The notes under the pieces were generated by a model. The model did no database searches and was not told the DNA's origin. It saw only the letters and a program-made list of their open reading frames with translations. A stretch of DNA of 64,000 nucleotides from Streptomyces sp. yr375 (GTDB taxonomy: Bacteria; Actinomycetota; Actinomycetes; Streptomycetales; Streptomycetaceae). Position numbers and translations under genes: made by a program. This document shows, one piece after another, positions 1-9,300 of the stretch. The stretch covers positions 8,346-72,345 of the forward strand of contig NZ_FOFF01000008.1 in NCBI RefSeq assembly GCF_900110755.1, read 5' to 3'. Position 1 is the stretch's first letter. Every line of letters begins with the position of its first letter.

Positions 1-69
1 CGATTAGCTCAGCGGGAGAGCGCTTCCCTGACACGGAAGAGGTCACTGGTTCAATCCCAGTATCGTCCA
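1..69 (+). tRNA. tRNA-Val(GAC), 5' end cut off by the window edge
   Basis: The sequence folds as a tRNA. A D-arm (GCTCAGCGGGAGAGC), an anticodon stem CTTCC/GGAAG around loop CTGACAC giving anticodon GAC, and a T-arm CTGGTTCAATCCCAG are all visible. The 3' acceptor strand ATCGTCC at 62-68 requires GGACGAT at the 5' end, of which only CGAT is inside the window, so three bases are missing. A is the discriminator base at 69. GAC reads valine codons GUC/GUU. Confidence 0.93.
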
Positions 70-74
70 CAGCC

Positions 75-110
75 GAGAGCCCCCGGCCGCCTTCGCGGTC
101 GGGGGCTCTT
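75..110 (+). terminator. Hairpin terminator after tRNA-Val
   Basis: An inverted repeat, AGAGCCCCC at 76-84 with GGGGGCTCT at 101-109, continues inward with GGCCG/CGGTC around a small CTTCG-containing loop. It lies just downstream of the tRNA 3' end and fits a GC-rich terminator, although the T tract is only two bases. Confidence 0.6.
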
Positions 111-159
111 CCGTGGGCCGGTCCGGCTGGTGCCGGTTCGGCTAGAGCCTGGTGCCTGT

Positions 160-468
160 TCAGCTAGAGAACAGCATGTGGCCGAAGCTCTTGTGGCGGT
201 GGTGGCCGCCGTGGTGACCGCCGTAGTGCGCACCGCCGTGACCGCCGGCGTGCGGGGCGCCCCAGGCGGGCGCGACAGGGGCCGCCGGGTACGCCTGCGG
301 GGCGGCCGGGGGCGGCGGCGCGGGCTGGGACCACTGGGACTCCACGCGGGTCAGCGCCTCCAGCTCGCCGTAGTCCAGGAAGATGCCCCGGCAGTTGCTG
401 CACTGTTCGATCTGGACGCCGTTGCGGTTGTATGTCTGCATGTGAGCGTGACATTTCGGGCACTGCAT
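160..468 (-). CDS. TFIIB-type zinc-ribbon protein with Gly/His-rich tail
   Basis: This 102-residue protein starts with a four-cysteine zinc ribbon (CPKC at residues 3-6, CSNC at 23-26) followed by RGIFLDYGELEAL, the signature of the zf-TFIIB domain found in many small bacterial proteins of unknown role. A Pro/Ala-rich linker follows, then a Gly/His-rich tail (about residues 72-95) that could bind metal. I chose the ATG at 468 because the zinc ribbon begins there and AGGAG lies 12 bases upstream. An in-frame ATG at 525 would add 19 residues unlike the family. The function is unknown. The next gene in the same direction ends 50 bp upstream. Confidence 0.8.
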   Translation of the reverse strand: MQCPKCHAHMQTYNRNGVQIEQCSNCRGIFLDYGELEALTRVESQWSQPAPPPPAAPQAYPAAPVAPAWGAPHAGGHGGAHYGGHHGGHHRHKSFGHMLFSS

Positions 469-517
469 GGTTCGGCTCAACTCCTCGCCGGTCGTTGCTG
501 TTTCGCGTACCGCCTGT

Positions 518-1489
518 TCAGACACTGTCCGAACGCGGTCGGTTGCACCCTACTTCGCGGCATCTGCCGCCAACTGCGGGGGGGACCGAACCCATTCGGG
601 CACAGGCGTCGACGAGGCACTGCTCGACCTCGTCCGGTGACCGCCCCCGCGCCACCGACTTCGTGACAGCCCGCGCCGCCGTCTGCACGGTGAGTGCGCG
701 GGCCGGGACGTCGAGGGCGGGCCAGGGGTCGCCTGCCCCGGGGACGGCGGGGCCGGATCCGGCCCGGTAGGCGGCAAGGAAGCGGGTCCACTCATCGGGT
801 GGGAGGAGGCCGCAGGCGTACCAGGCGGCGGGGCGGGCGAGGTCCCAGGCCGGGACGCCGACGCCGAGATCGTCGACGTCGATCAGCCGCCACGGGCCGT
901 CGGGCGCGGGGTGGCGGACGAGCTGGCCGAGGTGGAGGTCGCCGTGGCAGAGGGTGGTGGTGTCCGGCATGGGGGCCTCGGCGCGGGCCCACGGGGGCAG
1001 TGCGCGCCAGGCGGCCAGGACGGGGGCGACGGCGGGGTGTGGGGCGGCGGCGCGCAGGCGGGCCACGGCGTGGGCGGCCTTGGCGGGGCCGCGCATCGGG
1101 GGGAGGGCGGTCGGGGCGGGGGTGCGGTGGAGGCGGGCGAGCAGGGCGCCCGCGGCTTCCCAGGGGGCCGCGTCCGGGTCGTCGGGGTCGACCGGGGTGC
1201 CGTACGGCCAGAGGGTGACGAGTCTGCCGTGGACGGAGGACGGGGTCGCGGCCAGCGGGGGGAGGAGGACGTCGGGGAGGCGGGCGGCCGTGGTGAGGCG
1301 GGGGGTGAGGGCGTCCGGGTCGGTGTCGGGGGCGTGCGCCTTCGCGACGGTCCCGGCGTGCCGGACGACGGTGGCGTCGGGGCGGTCGGCGAGGGTGGCC
1401 GCGCCGCACGGGCAGGACGGGCCGGCTTCGTGAGCGCGGGCCCGGGCGTGGAAGGTGAGCTCGGTGAGCAGCAGGGGGTGGGCGGTCAC
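518..1489 (-). CDS. APH-family phosphotransferase (aminoglycoside phosphotransferase fold)
   Basis: The 323-residue protein carries the catalytic loop CHGDLHLGQL near residues 181-190 and the metal-binding LIDVDDLG near 202-209. Both are hallmarks of the aminoglycoside phosphotransferase / choline-kinase-like superfamily, which phosphorylates small molecules with ATP. The N-terminal part is divergent and includes a CPCG pair. The GTG start at 1489 was preferred because AGGGAG precedes it by about five bases; the reading frame extends further upstream but without family-like sequence. The substrate cannot be told from sequence, and resistance to an aminoglycoside should not be assumed. Confidence 0.78.
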   Translation of the reverse strand: MTAHPLLLTELTFHARARAHEAGPSCPCGAATLADRPDATVVRHAGTVAKAHAPDTDPDALTPRLTTAARLPDVLLPPLAATPSSVHGRLVTLWPYGTPVDPDDPDAAPWEAAGALLARLHRTPAPTALPPMRGPAKAAHAVARLRAAAPHPAVAPVLAAWRALPPWARAEAPMPDTTTLCHGDLHLGQLVRHPAPDGPWRLIDVDDLGVGVPAWDLARPAAWYACGLLPPDEWTRFLAAYRAGSGPAVPGAGDPWPALDVPARALTVQTAARAVTKSVARGRSPDEVEQCLVDACARMGSVPPAVGGRCREVGCNRPRSDSV

Positions 1490-1571
1490 GGGGCTCCCTG
1501 AGCGGCGGCGTGCGGTCTCCCGCGAGGGTACGCAGGTGGGGCCGCCCGGGCCGCCCCGCGTCGGGGAAAGC

Positions 1572-1609
1572 AATGCAGGCGTAGCTCCCCAGCTACGCCT
1601 GCATTTTTT
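1572..1609 (+). terminator. Strong intrinsic terminator reading on + with no + gene upstream
   Basis: A perfect 15-bp inverted repeat (1572-1586 with 1591-1605) closes on a CCCC tetraloop and runs into six T residues on the plus strand. This is a textbook Rho-independent terminator in plus orientation. On the minus strand, which carries both flanking genes, the T tract is missing. It could stop antisense transcription entering the small membrane gene, or end an unannotated plus-strand RNA. Confidence 0.75.
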
Positions 1610-1693
1610 GCCGTCCGCCGTACCCCCGTCCCCACGGGGTTTCATGGGTGGATGTCCCCGCCCGGACCGCTCTTCCGGGCCTGGGGTCGCCGC

Positions 1694-1888
1694 TCAGCGC
1701 CCCAGCATCACTCCCACGGACGACGCCTGTGTGGCCACTGTCTCCCAGCCGTCGAAGACGACGAGGAGCAGGACCGCCAGAGGAAGGGCCATGAGCGTCG
1801 CCACCAGGGGGTGGCGGCGGCCCGTGCGGCGGGGATGCTTGGTGCGTCCCTGGGTGCGGAGTGTCGTCCGCGATGCCGTAAGGGCCAT
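1694..1888 (-). CDS. Small basic single-pass membrane protein, unknown function
   Basis: This 64-residue product has a strongly basic N-terminal half (several Arg/Lys between residues 6 and 28) followed by one hydrophobic helix (about residues 30-45, LMALPLAVLLLVVF) and a short C-terminal tail. The topology is probably N-in. The ATG at 1888 has AGGAGAGGG three bases upstream, an excellent ribosome site, whereas the longer open frame to 2008 lacks one. I do not recognise a named family. It is separated from the downstream phosphotransferase gene by the hairpin at 1572-1609. Confidence 0.6.
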   Translation of the reverse strand: MALTASRTTLRTQGRTKHPRRTGRRHPLVATLMALPLAVLLLVVFDGWETVATQASSVGVMLGR

Positions 1889-2054
1889 GGTCCCTCTCCT
1901 GACCTGATCAGTTGTCGTTTGCAGCGGCGGGTGTCTGACCTCGGGGGACGAGTGCTGCACCCGCCGCTTGACTTCAAATCTAGGCGGGCGGCGGGCGTCG
2001 GGCGTCATGCCCTCGTATCGATTGCCGGGCCTCCCGGAGGATGAGCCATGACCT

Positions 2055-2132
2055 GGGGAGTACTCCCCTGGGTGGAGACGCGGTCCCCGGTCTCAGGGTC
2101 TTCCCTGAGGGGGTGTACCGGTCCGGACCGGT
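2055..2132. promoter_or_regulatory. Two perfect palindromes in the 630-bp gap before the kinase gene
   Basis: The 1889-2517 intergenic stretch separates the minus-strand small membrane gene from the plus-strand kinase gene. I see no convincing gene in it. It contains GGGGAGTACTCCCC at 2055-2068 and ACCGGTCCGGACCGGT at 2117-2132, both perfect dyads of a size typical for dimeric regulators. No regulator can be assigned from the sequence. Confidence 0.35.
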
Positions 2133-2517
2133 TTCCGCACCGCCCCGGGGACCCGCGGGCGCGGCCCCGGGGACGCCCGTGGTGACTTCGCTCACTTGCG
2201 GCACCCCTCGCCGGACCACCGCGACCACCCGGCAGCCGGTCTCCCGGGCCTCCACCGCGGCGGTCCGGGGCGGGTCGCCCGCCTCGACGGCGCTGTCCGC
2301 ACGGTCGCCCTTCACCGGTTCAATCCCCCTTCCGATAGGGGTGGTTGAGGCCACTCAACCACCAAAACGCGCCAGATCTGCGGCCTTCTGACCACCCTTC
2401 AACTGTCCTGCCGGGGACTGACAATCGATCAGGACGAGAGGGCGCGGCCTCTGCGCGCGAACGGCCGTGGAAACGTAAGCTGTGCCACGTCACACGGACC
2501 GGGCAGCGGGGATGAAC

Positions 2518-3888
2518 ATGGCGATGATGCGCCTGAGGCGCGAGGACCCGCGTGTCGTCGGCTCGTTCAGGCTCCACCGACGGCTCGGCGCGGGCGGGAT
2601 GGGCGTCGTCTATCTGGGGTCCGACAAGAAGGGGCAGCGGGTCGCGCTGAAGGTGATCCGGCCCGATCTGGCGGAGGACCAGGAGTTCCGGTCGCGGTTC
2701 GCGCGCGAGGTGTCGGCCGCCCGGCGGATCCGGGGCGGGTGCACGGCGCGGCTCGTCGCGGCCGATCTGGACGCCGACCGGCCGTGGTTCGCCACCCAGT
2801 ACGTGCCCGGGCCCTCCCTCCACGACAAGGTCAACGACGACGGGCCGCTCGGTGCCGCCGAGCTCGCCTCGATCGGGGCCGCGCTGTCGGAGGGACTCGT
2901 CGCCGTGCACGAGGCCGGGGTCGTGCACCGGGACCTGAAGCCCTCCAACATCCTGCTCTCCCCCAAGGGCCCGCGGATCATCGACTTCGGCATCGCCTGG
3001 GCGACGGGCGCGTCCACGCTGACGCACGTCGGTACGGCGGTCGGCTCCCCCGGGTTCCTCGCGCCGGAGCAGGTGCGGGGGGCGCTGGTCACCCCGGCCA
3101 CCGACGTGTTCTCGCTGGGCGCCACGCTCGCGTACGCCTCGACGGCCGACTCGCCCTTCGGGCACGGCAGTTCCGAGGTGATGCTGTACCGCGTGGTGCA
3201 CGAGGAGCCGCAGTTGCACGGCGTTCCGGACGCGCTGGCCCCGCTGGTGCGGGCCTGTCTGGCGAAGGACCCCGAGGAGCGGCCCAGCACCCTCGACCTC
3301 TCCCTGCGGCTGAAGGAGATCGCGACCCGGGAGTTCCAGGGGCTGGCCGACGCGCGCCCTCCGGTGCCCCGGGGGGCCGAGGCGGACCGTCCCACGGGAC
3401 GGCTCTCCGGCCCCAGCTTTCCGGAGCGCACGCTGCGCCAGCCGGGCGGGCCGGGCACTCCCCCGCCGCGCGGCGGGGTGCCGTCCTCGCGCGGGCCGGT
3501 TCCCTCGCGGGGCGGGGCTCCCGCACGCGGGGGCAGCGTCTCGCGAGGCGGCGGTGGCAGTGGTGGCGCTGCTTCGTCGTCGCGGTCGGGGGCCCGGCCG
3601 GTTCCCGGTTCGCGCAACACCCGTCCCGGTAGCGGCAGTCGGCCAGCACCCCGGGGCGGGCGGCCGGGGCCACGGACCACGGGGACCAAACTGCGGCCGG
3701 CCAATCCGCGACTGCTGCGTCAGCGACTGTTCGTCTTCGTCGTGGTGACCCTCCTCGTGGCGCTCGGCATCGCCGTCGTCCAGGGCTGCGAGGGACCCGC
3801 GCGCGGGCTCGGCGGGGGCGAGGGCGTCGTACGGCAGGAGCAGGGGCACGTCCTGCCGGGGCCCGGCACCGGAGCGGTGGGGGACTGA
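2518..3888 (+). CDS. Membrane-anchored Hanks-type Ser/Thr protein kinase
   Basis: The 456-residue protein has a complete N-terminal kinase domain: glycine loop GAGGMG at residues 24-29, ATP-binding Lys45 in ALKVI, catalytic loop HRDLKPSN at 137-144, DFG at 156-158 and an APE motif further on. From about residue 290 to 400 comes a Pro/Gly/Arg/Ser-rich low-complexity linker, then one transmembrane helix (about 404-424, LFVFVVVTLLVALGIAVV) and a short extracytoplasmic tail without PASTA repeats. The kinase domain is therefore cytoplasmic. I chose the ATG at 2518 because GGGG lies six bases upstream; ATGs at 2482 and 2512 are possible. The last 22 codons lie in the first copy of a tandem repeat that runs into the intergenic space. 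Confidence 0.9.
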   Translation: MAMMRLRREDPRVVGSFRLHRRLGAGGMGVVYLGSDKKGQRVALKVIRPDLAEDQEFRSRFAREVSAARRIRGGCTARLVAADLDADRPWFATQYVPGPSLHDKVNDDGPLGAAELASIGAALSEGLVAVHEAGVVHRDLKPSNILLSPKGPRIIDFGIAWATGASTLTHVGTAVGSPGFLAPEQVRGALVTPATDVFSLGATLAYASTADSPFGHGSSEVMLYRVVHEEPQLHGVPDALAPLVRACLAKDPEERPSTLDLSLRLKEIATREFQGLADARPPVPRGAEADRPTGRLSGPSFPERTLRQPGGPGTPPPRGGVPSSRGPVPSRGGAPARGGSVSRGGGGSGGAASSSRSGARPVPGSRNTRPGSGSRPAPRGGRPGPRTTGTKLRPANPRLLRQRLFVFVVVTLLVALGIAVVQGCEGPARGLGGGEGVVRQEQGHVLPGPGTGAVGD

Positions 3889-4130
3889 CCCGAGCGTGGG
3901 CTACGCCTGCGGACGGCCCGTCGCAGGCGATGGCGTCGTACGGCAGGGCAAGGGCGTGTCCTGCCGGAGCCGGGCACCGGACCGCTGGCGGACTGACCCG
4001 CGTTAGCTACGCCTGCGGGCGGCCCGTCGCAGGCGTCGTACGGCAGGGGCAGGGGGCGCGTCCTGCCGGGGCCCGGCACCGGATCGGTGGGGGCTGGTCC
4101 GCGTGGGCTACGCCTGTGGGCGGCCTGTTG
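3824..4130. repeat. Three tandem 100-109-bp repeats across the kinase/SpoU convergent junction
   Basis: Copies start at GCGTCGTACGG at 3824, 3933 and 4033, so the periods are 109 and 100 bp. Each contains GTCCTGCCGG, GGGCACCGG or a close variant, and ends with CTACGCCTG followed by GGCGGCC or GGACGGC. Copy 1 includes the 3' end of the kinase gene and copy 3 the 3' end of the SpoU gene, so the whole junction between the two convergent stop codons has been amplified. Copies 1 and 2 also contain a GCCTGC/GCAGGC hairpin (3905-3928 and 4011-4034) that may act as a terminator. Confidence 0.85.
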
Positions 4131-4926
4131 CTACTGCGTAGAAGGCGACCGCTGCTGCTGCGCCCACGTTGAGGGAGTCGACGCCGTGGGACATGGGGAT
4201 GCGGACCCATTCGTCGGCGGCGACCAGGGCCTGGGTGGAGAGGCCGTCGCCCTCCGCGCCCAGCATCAGCGCGACCCGGTCCATCCGGTGCGGGGCGGCC
4301 TCGTCGAGGCTGCGGGCCTTCTCGTCCGGGGTGAGGGCGAGGAGGGTGAAGCCGGCCTCGCGGACCGAGTCCAGGCCCTTGGGCCAGGTGTCCAGTCGGG
4401 CGTACGGGACGGAGAAGACCGCGCCCATCGAGACCTTCACGCTGCGGCGGTAGAGGGGGTCGGCGCAGTCCGGGGAGAGCAGTACGGCGTCCATGCCGAG
4501 GGCCGCCGCCGAGCGGAAGATCGCGCCGATGTTGGTGTGGTCGTTGACCGACTCCATGACGACGACCCGGCGGGCGGTCTGCAGGAGTTCGGCGGCGGTG
4601 GGCAGCGGCTTGCGCTGCATGGAGGCCAGCGCGCCGCGGTGGACGTGGTATCCGGTGACGCGTTCGGCGAGCTCCGGGCTGACGGCGTAGACCGGCGCCG
4701 GGAGTTCGTCGATGACGTCGCGCATGACGTCGACCCACTTGGCGGAGAGCAGCATCGAGCGCATCTCGTACCCGGCGTCCTTGGCCCGGCGGATGACCTT
4801 CTCGCCCTCGGCGATGAACAGGCCCTCGGCCGGCTCGCGTTTGCGGCGCAGCTCGACGTCGGTCAGGCCGGTGTAGTCGCGCAGGCGCGGGTCGTCGGGG
4901 TCCTCAACGGTGATGAGATCGGCCAC
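4108..4926 (-). CDS. SpoU/TrmH-family RNA 2'-O-methyltransferase
   Basis: This 272-residue protein has an N-terminal substrate-binding part (LFIAEGEKVIRRA) and a C-terminal SPOUT methyltransferase core. The core motifs are visible: NDHTNIGAIFRSAAALG, the central LMLGAEGDGLS and the C-terminal IPMSHGVDSLNVGAAAAV, which form the knotted S-adenosylmethionine site. Members methylate the 2'-OH of a ribose in tRNA or rRNA; the target cannot be read from the sequence. The gene runs convergent to the kinase gene, and its last codons (GRPQA and stop) are repeated outward in the tandem repeat at 3824-4130. Confidence 0.9.
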   Translation of the reverse strand: MADLITVEDPDDPRLRDYTGLTDVELRRKREPAEGLFIAEGEKVIRRAKDAGYEMRSMLLSAKWVDVMRDVIDELPAPVYAVSPELAERVTGYHVHRGALASMQRKPLPTAAELLQTARRVVVMESVNDHTNIGAIFRSAAALGMDAVLLSPDCADPLYRRSVKVSMGAVFSVPYARLDTWPKGLDSVREAGFTLLALTPDEKARSLDEAAPHRMDRVALMLGAEGDGLSTQALVAADEWVRIPMSHGVDSLNVGAAAAVAFYAVATGRPQA

Positions 4927-4989
4927 AGGGTGATACTGCCTTGTCCTGGGTGTGGTGCCAACGGCTCGGAACGGTTGTGTTACCCGCGG

Positions 4990-6222
4990 TTACTCGAATG
5001 TCCGGGAGCCGACGGTCACGACCGCGCCGACGACGATGACCGCGGGCGGCCTGACCTCCTCGGCGCGGACCGTCTCGGCGACCGTCGCGAGGGTCGCGTC
5101 GACGCGCCGTTGGGCGGCCGTCGTGCCCTCCTGGACCAGGGCGACCGGGGTGTCGGGCGACTTGCCGTGCGCGACGAGCGTCTCGGCGATCTTCCCGATC
5201 TTGTCGACGCCCATCAGGATCACGAGCGTCCCGGTGAGCTTCGCCAGGGACGGCCAGTCGACGAGGGACCGCTCGTCGTCGGGGGCGACATGGCCGCTGA
5301 CCACGGTGAACTCGTGGGCGACGCCCCGGTGGGTGACGGGGATGCCGGCCGCGCCCGGCACCGAGATCGAGCTGGAGATGCCCGGCACGACCGTGCAGGC
5401 GATGCCGGCCTCGGCGAGGGCCTGGAGCTCCTCCATGCCACGGCCGAAGACGTACGGGTCGCCGCCCTTGAGCCGGACGACCGACTTGCCCTGCCTGGCG
5501 TGCTCGATCAGCGCGTTGTTGATGGCCTCCTGGGCCATGAACCGGCCGTACGGGATCTTCGCCGCGTCGATCACCTCGACGTGCGGCGGGAGTTCGGCGA
5601 GCAGGTCGCGGGGGCCGAGCCGGTCGGCGATGACGACGTCCGCCTCGGCGAGCAGGCGGCGGCCGCGGACGGTGATCAGGTCGGGGTCGCCGGGGCCGCC
5701 GCCGACCAGGGCGACGCCGGGGGTGCGGGTGCGGTGGTGGGGGGCGACGAGGGTGCCGTCGCGCAGGCCCTCGACGACCGCGTCGCGGATGGCGGCGGTG
5801 TGGCGGGGGTCGCGGCCACGGGCGTCGGTGGTGAGGACGGCGACCGTGACGCCCTCGCTGTGACCGGTCGCCGGGGTCCAGGCGGTGGCCTGGTCGGCGT
5901 CGTCGGAGCGGACGCACCAGACGCGGTGCTGCTCGGCCTCGGCGGAGGCGCGGGCGTTCGCCTCAGGGTCGCGGGTGGCGATCAGCGCGTACCAGGCGTC
6001 CGCGAGGTCGCCCTCGGCGTAGGCGCGGCGCGTCCAGGTGATCTCGCCCGCGTCCGCCATCGCCTCGACGGACGGGGTCGCCTCGGGGGACACGAGGTGG
6101 ACGGCGGCGCCCGCCGCGATCAGCGCGGGAAGGCGGCGCTGGGCGACCTGGCCGCCGCCGAGGACGACGACCCGGCGGCCGGTGAGGCGGAGGCCTACGG
6201 GGTAGGCGGGGTGTTCGGCCAT
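4990..6222 (-). CDS. cobA: Uroporphyrinogen-III C-methyltransferase with precorrin-2 dehydrogenase domain
   Basis: The 410-residue protein is a CysG-like fusion without a recognisable middle module. Residues 1 to about 150 are the NAD-dependent precorrin-2 dehydrogenase/ferrochelatase domain (VVVLGGGQVAQRRLPAL Rossmann motif). Residues 165-400 are the SAM-dependent uroporphyrinogen-III methyltransferase, with VALVGGGPGDPDLITVRG, VVRLKGGDPYVFGRG and VVPGISSSISVPGAAGIPVTHRG all intact. The product makes precorrin-2, the branch point to sirohaem and cobalamin, and may oxidise it to sirohydrochlorin. It lies downstream of bluB-cobT on the same strand, so it probably serves cobalamin synthesis. 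The symbol cobA is used for the methyltransferase; cysG would also be defensible. Confidence 0.92.
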   Translation of the reverse strand: MAEHPAYPVGLRLTGRRVVVLGGGQVAQRRLPALIAAGAAVHLVSPEATPSVEAMADAGEITWTRRAYAEGDLADAWYALIATRDPEANARASAEAEQHRVWCVRSDDADQATAWTPATGHSEGVTVAVLTTDARGRDPRHTAAIRDAVVEGLRDGTLVAPHHRTRTPGVALVGGGPGDPDLITVRGRRLLAEADVVIADRLGPRDLLAELPPHVEVIDAAKIPYGRFMAQEAINNALIEHARQGKSVVRLKGGDPYVFGRGMEELQALAEAGIACTVVPGISSSISVPGAAGIPVTHRGVAHEFTVVSGHVAPDDERSLVDWPSLAKLTGTLVILMGVDKIGKIAETLVAHGKSPDTPVALVQEGTTAAQRRVDATLATVAETVRAEEVRPPAVIVVGAVVTVGSRTFE

Positions 6223-6375
6223 GAGGTGCGGCTCCTCGAACGGGCAGAGGGTGGGCGCTGCGGCTCCGGAGCGGCCCTGACGTGCGGATTTTAGACGTGC
6301 GTTCAGCGTACGGCGGGGTCGGGGGGCATGCAGGAACGCACGCCCCCGACCCCGGTGCGGGGTTGCTTGTCGGGG

Positions 6376-9300
6376 CTACTTCTCGGTCACGCCCGCCGAG
6401 TCGAACGTCGCCACCTCGTGCATGGCTCGCGCCGTGCTCTGGACCAGGGGCAGGGCCAGCAGCGCGCCCGTGCCCTCGCCGAGGCGCAGGTCCAGGTCGA
6501 CCAAGGGGCGCAGGCCCAGCTTGTTGAGGGCGGCCACGTGGCCCGGTTCCGCGCTGCGGTGCCCGGCGATGCAGGCCGCGAGGACCTCGGGGGCGATGGC
6601 GCGGGCGACCAGGGCGGCGGCGCCGGCGCTGACGCCGTCCAGGATCACCGGCGTACGCAGGGACGCGCCGCCGAGGAGGAGGCCGACCAGCGCCGCGTGT
6701 TCGAAGCCGCCGATCGCCGCGAGGACGCCGATGGGGTCGGCCGGGTCCGGCTGGTGGAGGTCCAGGGCGCGGCGGACGACCTCGGTCTTGCGGGCGAGGG
6801 TCTCGTCGTTGATGCCGGTGCCGCGGCCGGTGACCTCGGCCGGGTCGGCGCCCGTGAAGACCGAGATGAGGGCCGCGGACGCGGTCGTGTTCGCGATGCC
6901 CATCTCGCCGGTGAGCAGCGCCTTGTTGCCGGCCGCGACCAGGTCGCGGGCGGTCTCGATGCCGACCTCGATGGCCTGTTTGGCCTCCTCGCGGGTCATC
7001 GCGGGGCCGGTCGTCATGTCGGAGGTGCCCGCGCGGATCTTGCGGGGCAGCAGACCGGGGGTGCCGGGGAGTTCGGCGGCCACGCCGACGTCCACCACGC
7101 AGACCTCGGCGCCCACCTGGGTCGCGAAGGCGTTGCAGACCGCGCCGCCGCCGAGGAAGTTGGCGACCATCTGGGCCGTCACCTCCTGCGGCCAGGGGGT
7201 GACGCCCTGCGCGTGCACGCCGTGGTCGCCGGCGAAGATCGCGACGGCCGCGGGCTCCGGGATCGGCGGCGGGCACTGCCGGGACAGGCCGGACAACTGC
7301 GCGGAGATGATCTCCAGCATGCCGAGCGAGCCCGGCGGCTTCGTCATGCGCTTCTGCCGTTCCCAGGCCTCGCCGAGCGCCTTGGCGTCCAGCGGGCGCA
7401 CGCTCGCGACGGTCTCGGCGAGCAGGTCGTGCGGGTCCTCGCCGGGCAGCGCGCGACGGCCGTACGTCTCCTCGTGGACGACCCAGGACAGCGGGCGGCG
7501 CTTGGCCCAGCCCGCCTGCATCAGCTCGGGCTCGTCCGGGAACTCGTCGACGTAGCCGACGCACAGGTAGGCGACCACTTCGAGGTGCTCGGGCAGGCCG
7601 AGGGCGCGGACCATCTCGCGCTCGTCGAAGAAGCTGACCCAGCCGACGCCGAGGCCCTCGGCTCGGGCGGCGAGCCACAGGTTCTCGACCGCGAGCGCGG
7701 AGGAGTACGGCGCCATCTGCGGCTGCGTGTGCCGGCCGAGGGTGTGGCGGCCGCCGCGGGTCGGGTCGGCGGTGACGACGATGTTCACCGGGGTGTCGAG
7801 GATGGCCTCGATCTTCAGTTCCTTGAACTGCTTGGCCCGGCCCTTGGGGAGGGACTTCGCGTACGCCTCACGCTGCCGCTCCGCCAGTTCGTGCATCACG
7901 CTCCGGGTCTCGGCGGAGCGGATGACGACGAAGTCCCAGGGCTGCGAGTGGCCGACCGACGGCGCGGTGTGGGCGGCCTCCAGGACACGCAGCAGCACCT
8001 CGTGCGGGATCGGGTCCGGCCGGAAGCCGTTGCGGATGTCCCGGCGCTCCCGCATCACCTTCAGGACGGCCGCACGCTCGGCGTCGTCGTACGGGGGCGC
8101 GGCGGGGCCGGCGGACTCGCGCGCTTCTGCCACTGCGGCCGGGCGGCTGTCTTCGGGGTCGGCGGCCGTGGTGTCCAGGTCCTCGGGACTCTGGGCGACA
8201 TCGGGATCGACGGTGTCGCCGAGGTCGACGGGTTCGCCAGTTTCGATGGTTTCGACGGCTTCGGCGGGTTCGACGGCTTCGGCGGCTTCGGCGGGTTCGA
8301 CGGCTTCGACGGCTTCGGCGGCTTCGGCGGGTTCGACGATGTCGGCCGCGGCCGGGTGCGCCGTCTCCGGGGTCGCCGGGACGGGGGCGGGAGCAGGGTC
8401 GGGAAGCGTGGCAGCGGGGGCCGGGGCCGTTTCGACTTCGGCGGGCTCAGGTTCTTCCGCCACCGGCTCGGTCGCCTCGGGGGCCTCGGGGGCCGGCTGG
8501 ACGTCCAGGGGCGCGGCCTCCCCCACGGGTGCGGGGGGTGCGGGGGCTTCCTCGACGGGCGTCTCCGCCGTCTCCGCCGCCTCCGTCAGGGGTTCCGGCT
8601 CCGGGTGCGGTTCGGGTTGCGGCTCCGGCTCCGGCTCCGCGAGAGCCTCGGCGGGCTCGGGCTCGGGCTCGGCGACGGGGGGTGCGGGCTCGGGCTCTGC
8701 CTCCGCCGACGGGATCGGTTCCGGGGTGGGGGGCTCGATGACGGCCTCGGGCTCCGGGTCCGGCTGCGGCTCCGGCTCCGCCTCCTGGGCGGTCGGCTCG
8801 GCGGGGGCCTCGACGGCCTCGGGAGCGGCGGCGGGGATCTCCGGGTCGGGCGTGGGCGCCTCGACCTCGGCGGCGGGCGTTTCCGCCACGGGGGTCGCCG
8901 GTTCCGGTGCCTCGGGGGGCGCGATCGCCTCGGGCTCGGGGGCCTCGACGGCTTCGGGCTCGGGGACGGGAACGGGGGTGGGCTCGGGGGTCTCGACCAG
9001 GTCGGGAACAGGGGCCTCGGGAGCGGCCTGCGGTGCGACGACGACGTCGACGACCGGAACCGGCTCCGCAACCGGCGTCTCGGGGACCGCCGGTGCCTCC
9101 GGTGCTTCCGGGGCCTCGGCCGGCGCGGCGACGACCTGCGCCTCGGGCTCCTGAGGCTGCGGCACCTCGACAGGGCTCGCCTCAACGACCTCGACCGCCT
9201 CGGCGACCTCCGCCACCTCGACGACGGGCACCGCCGCTGCGACGGGTGCCGCCACGGGGTTCGGCTCGGCGACCTCGGCCACCTCTTCGACGACGACCTC

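Noticed and set aside
1..2000. Integrated element using the tRNA-Val gene as attachment site
   Set aside because: No integrase, excisionase or repeated tRNA 3' segment was seen in the window downstream of the tRNA; base composition is uniform.
1980..2391. Open frames on both strands in the gap before the kinase gene
   Set aside because: The predicted products are Arg/Pro/Ala/Thr-rich, without motif or ribosome site, and cross the palindromes. They look like GC-driven frames.
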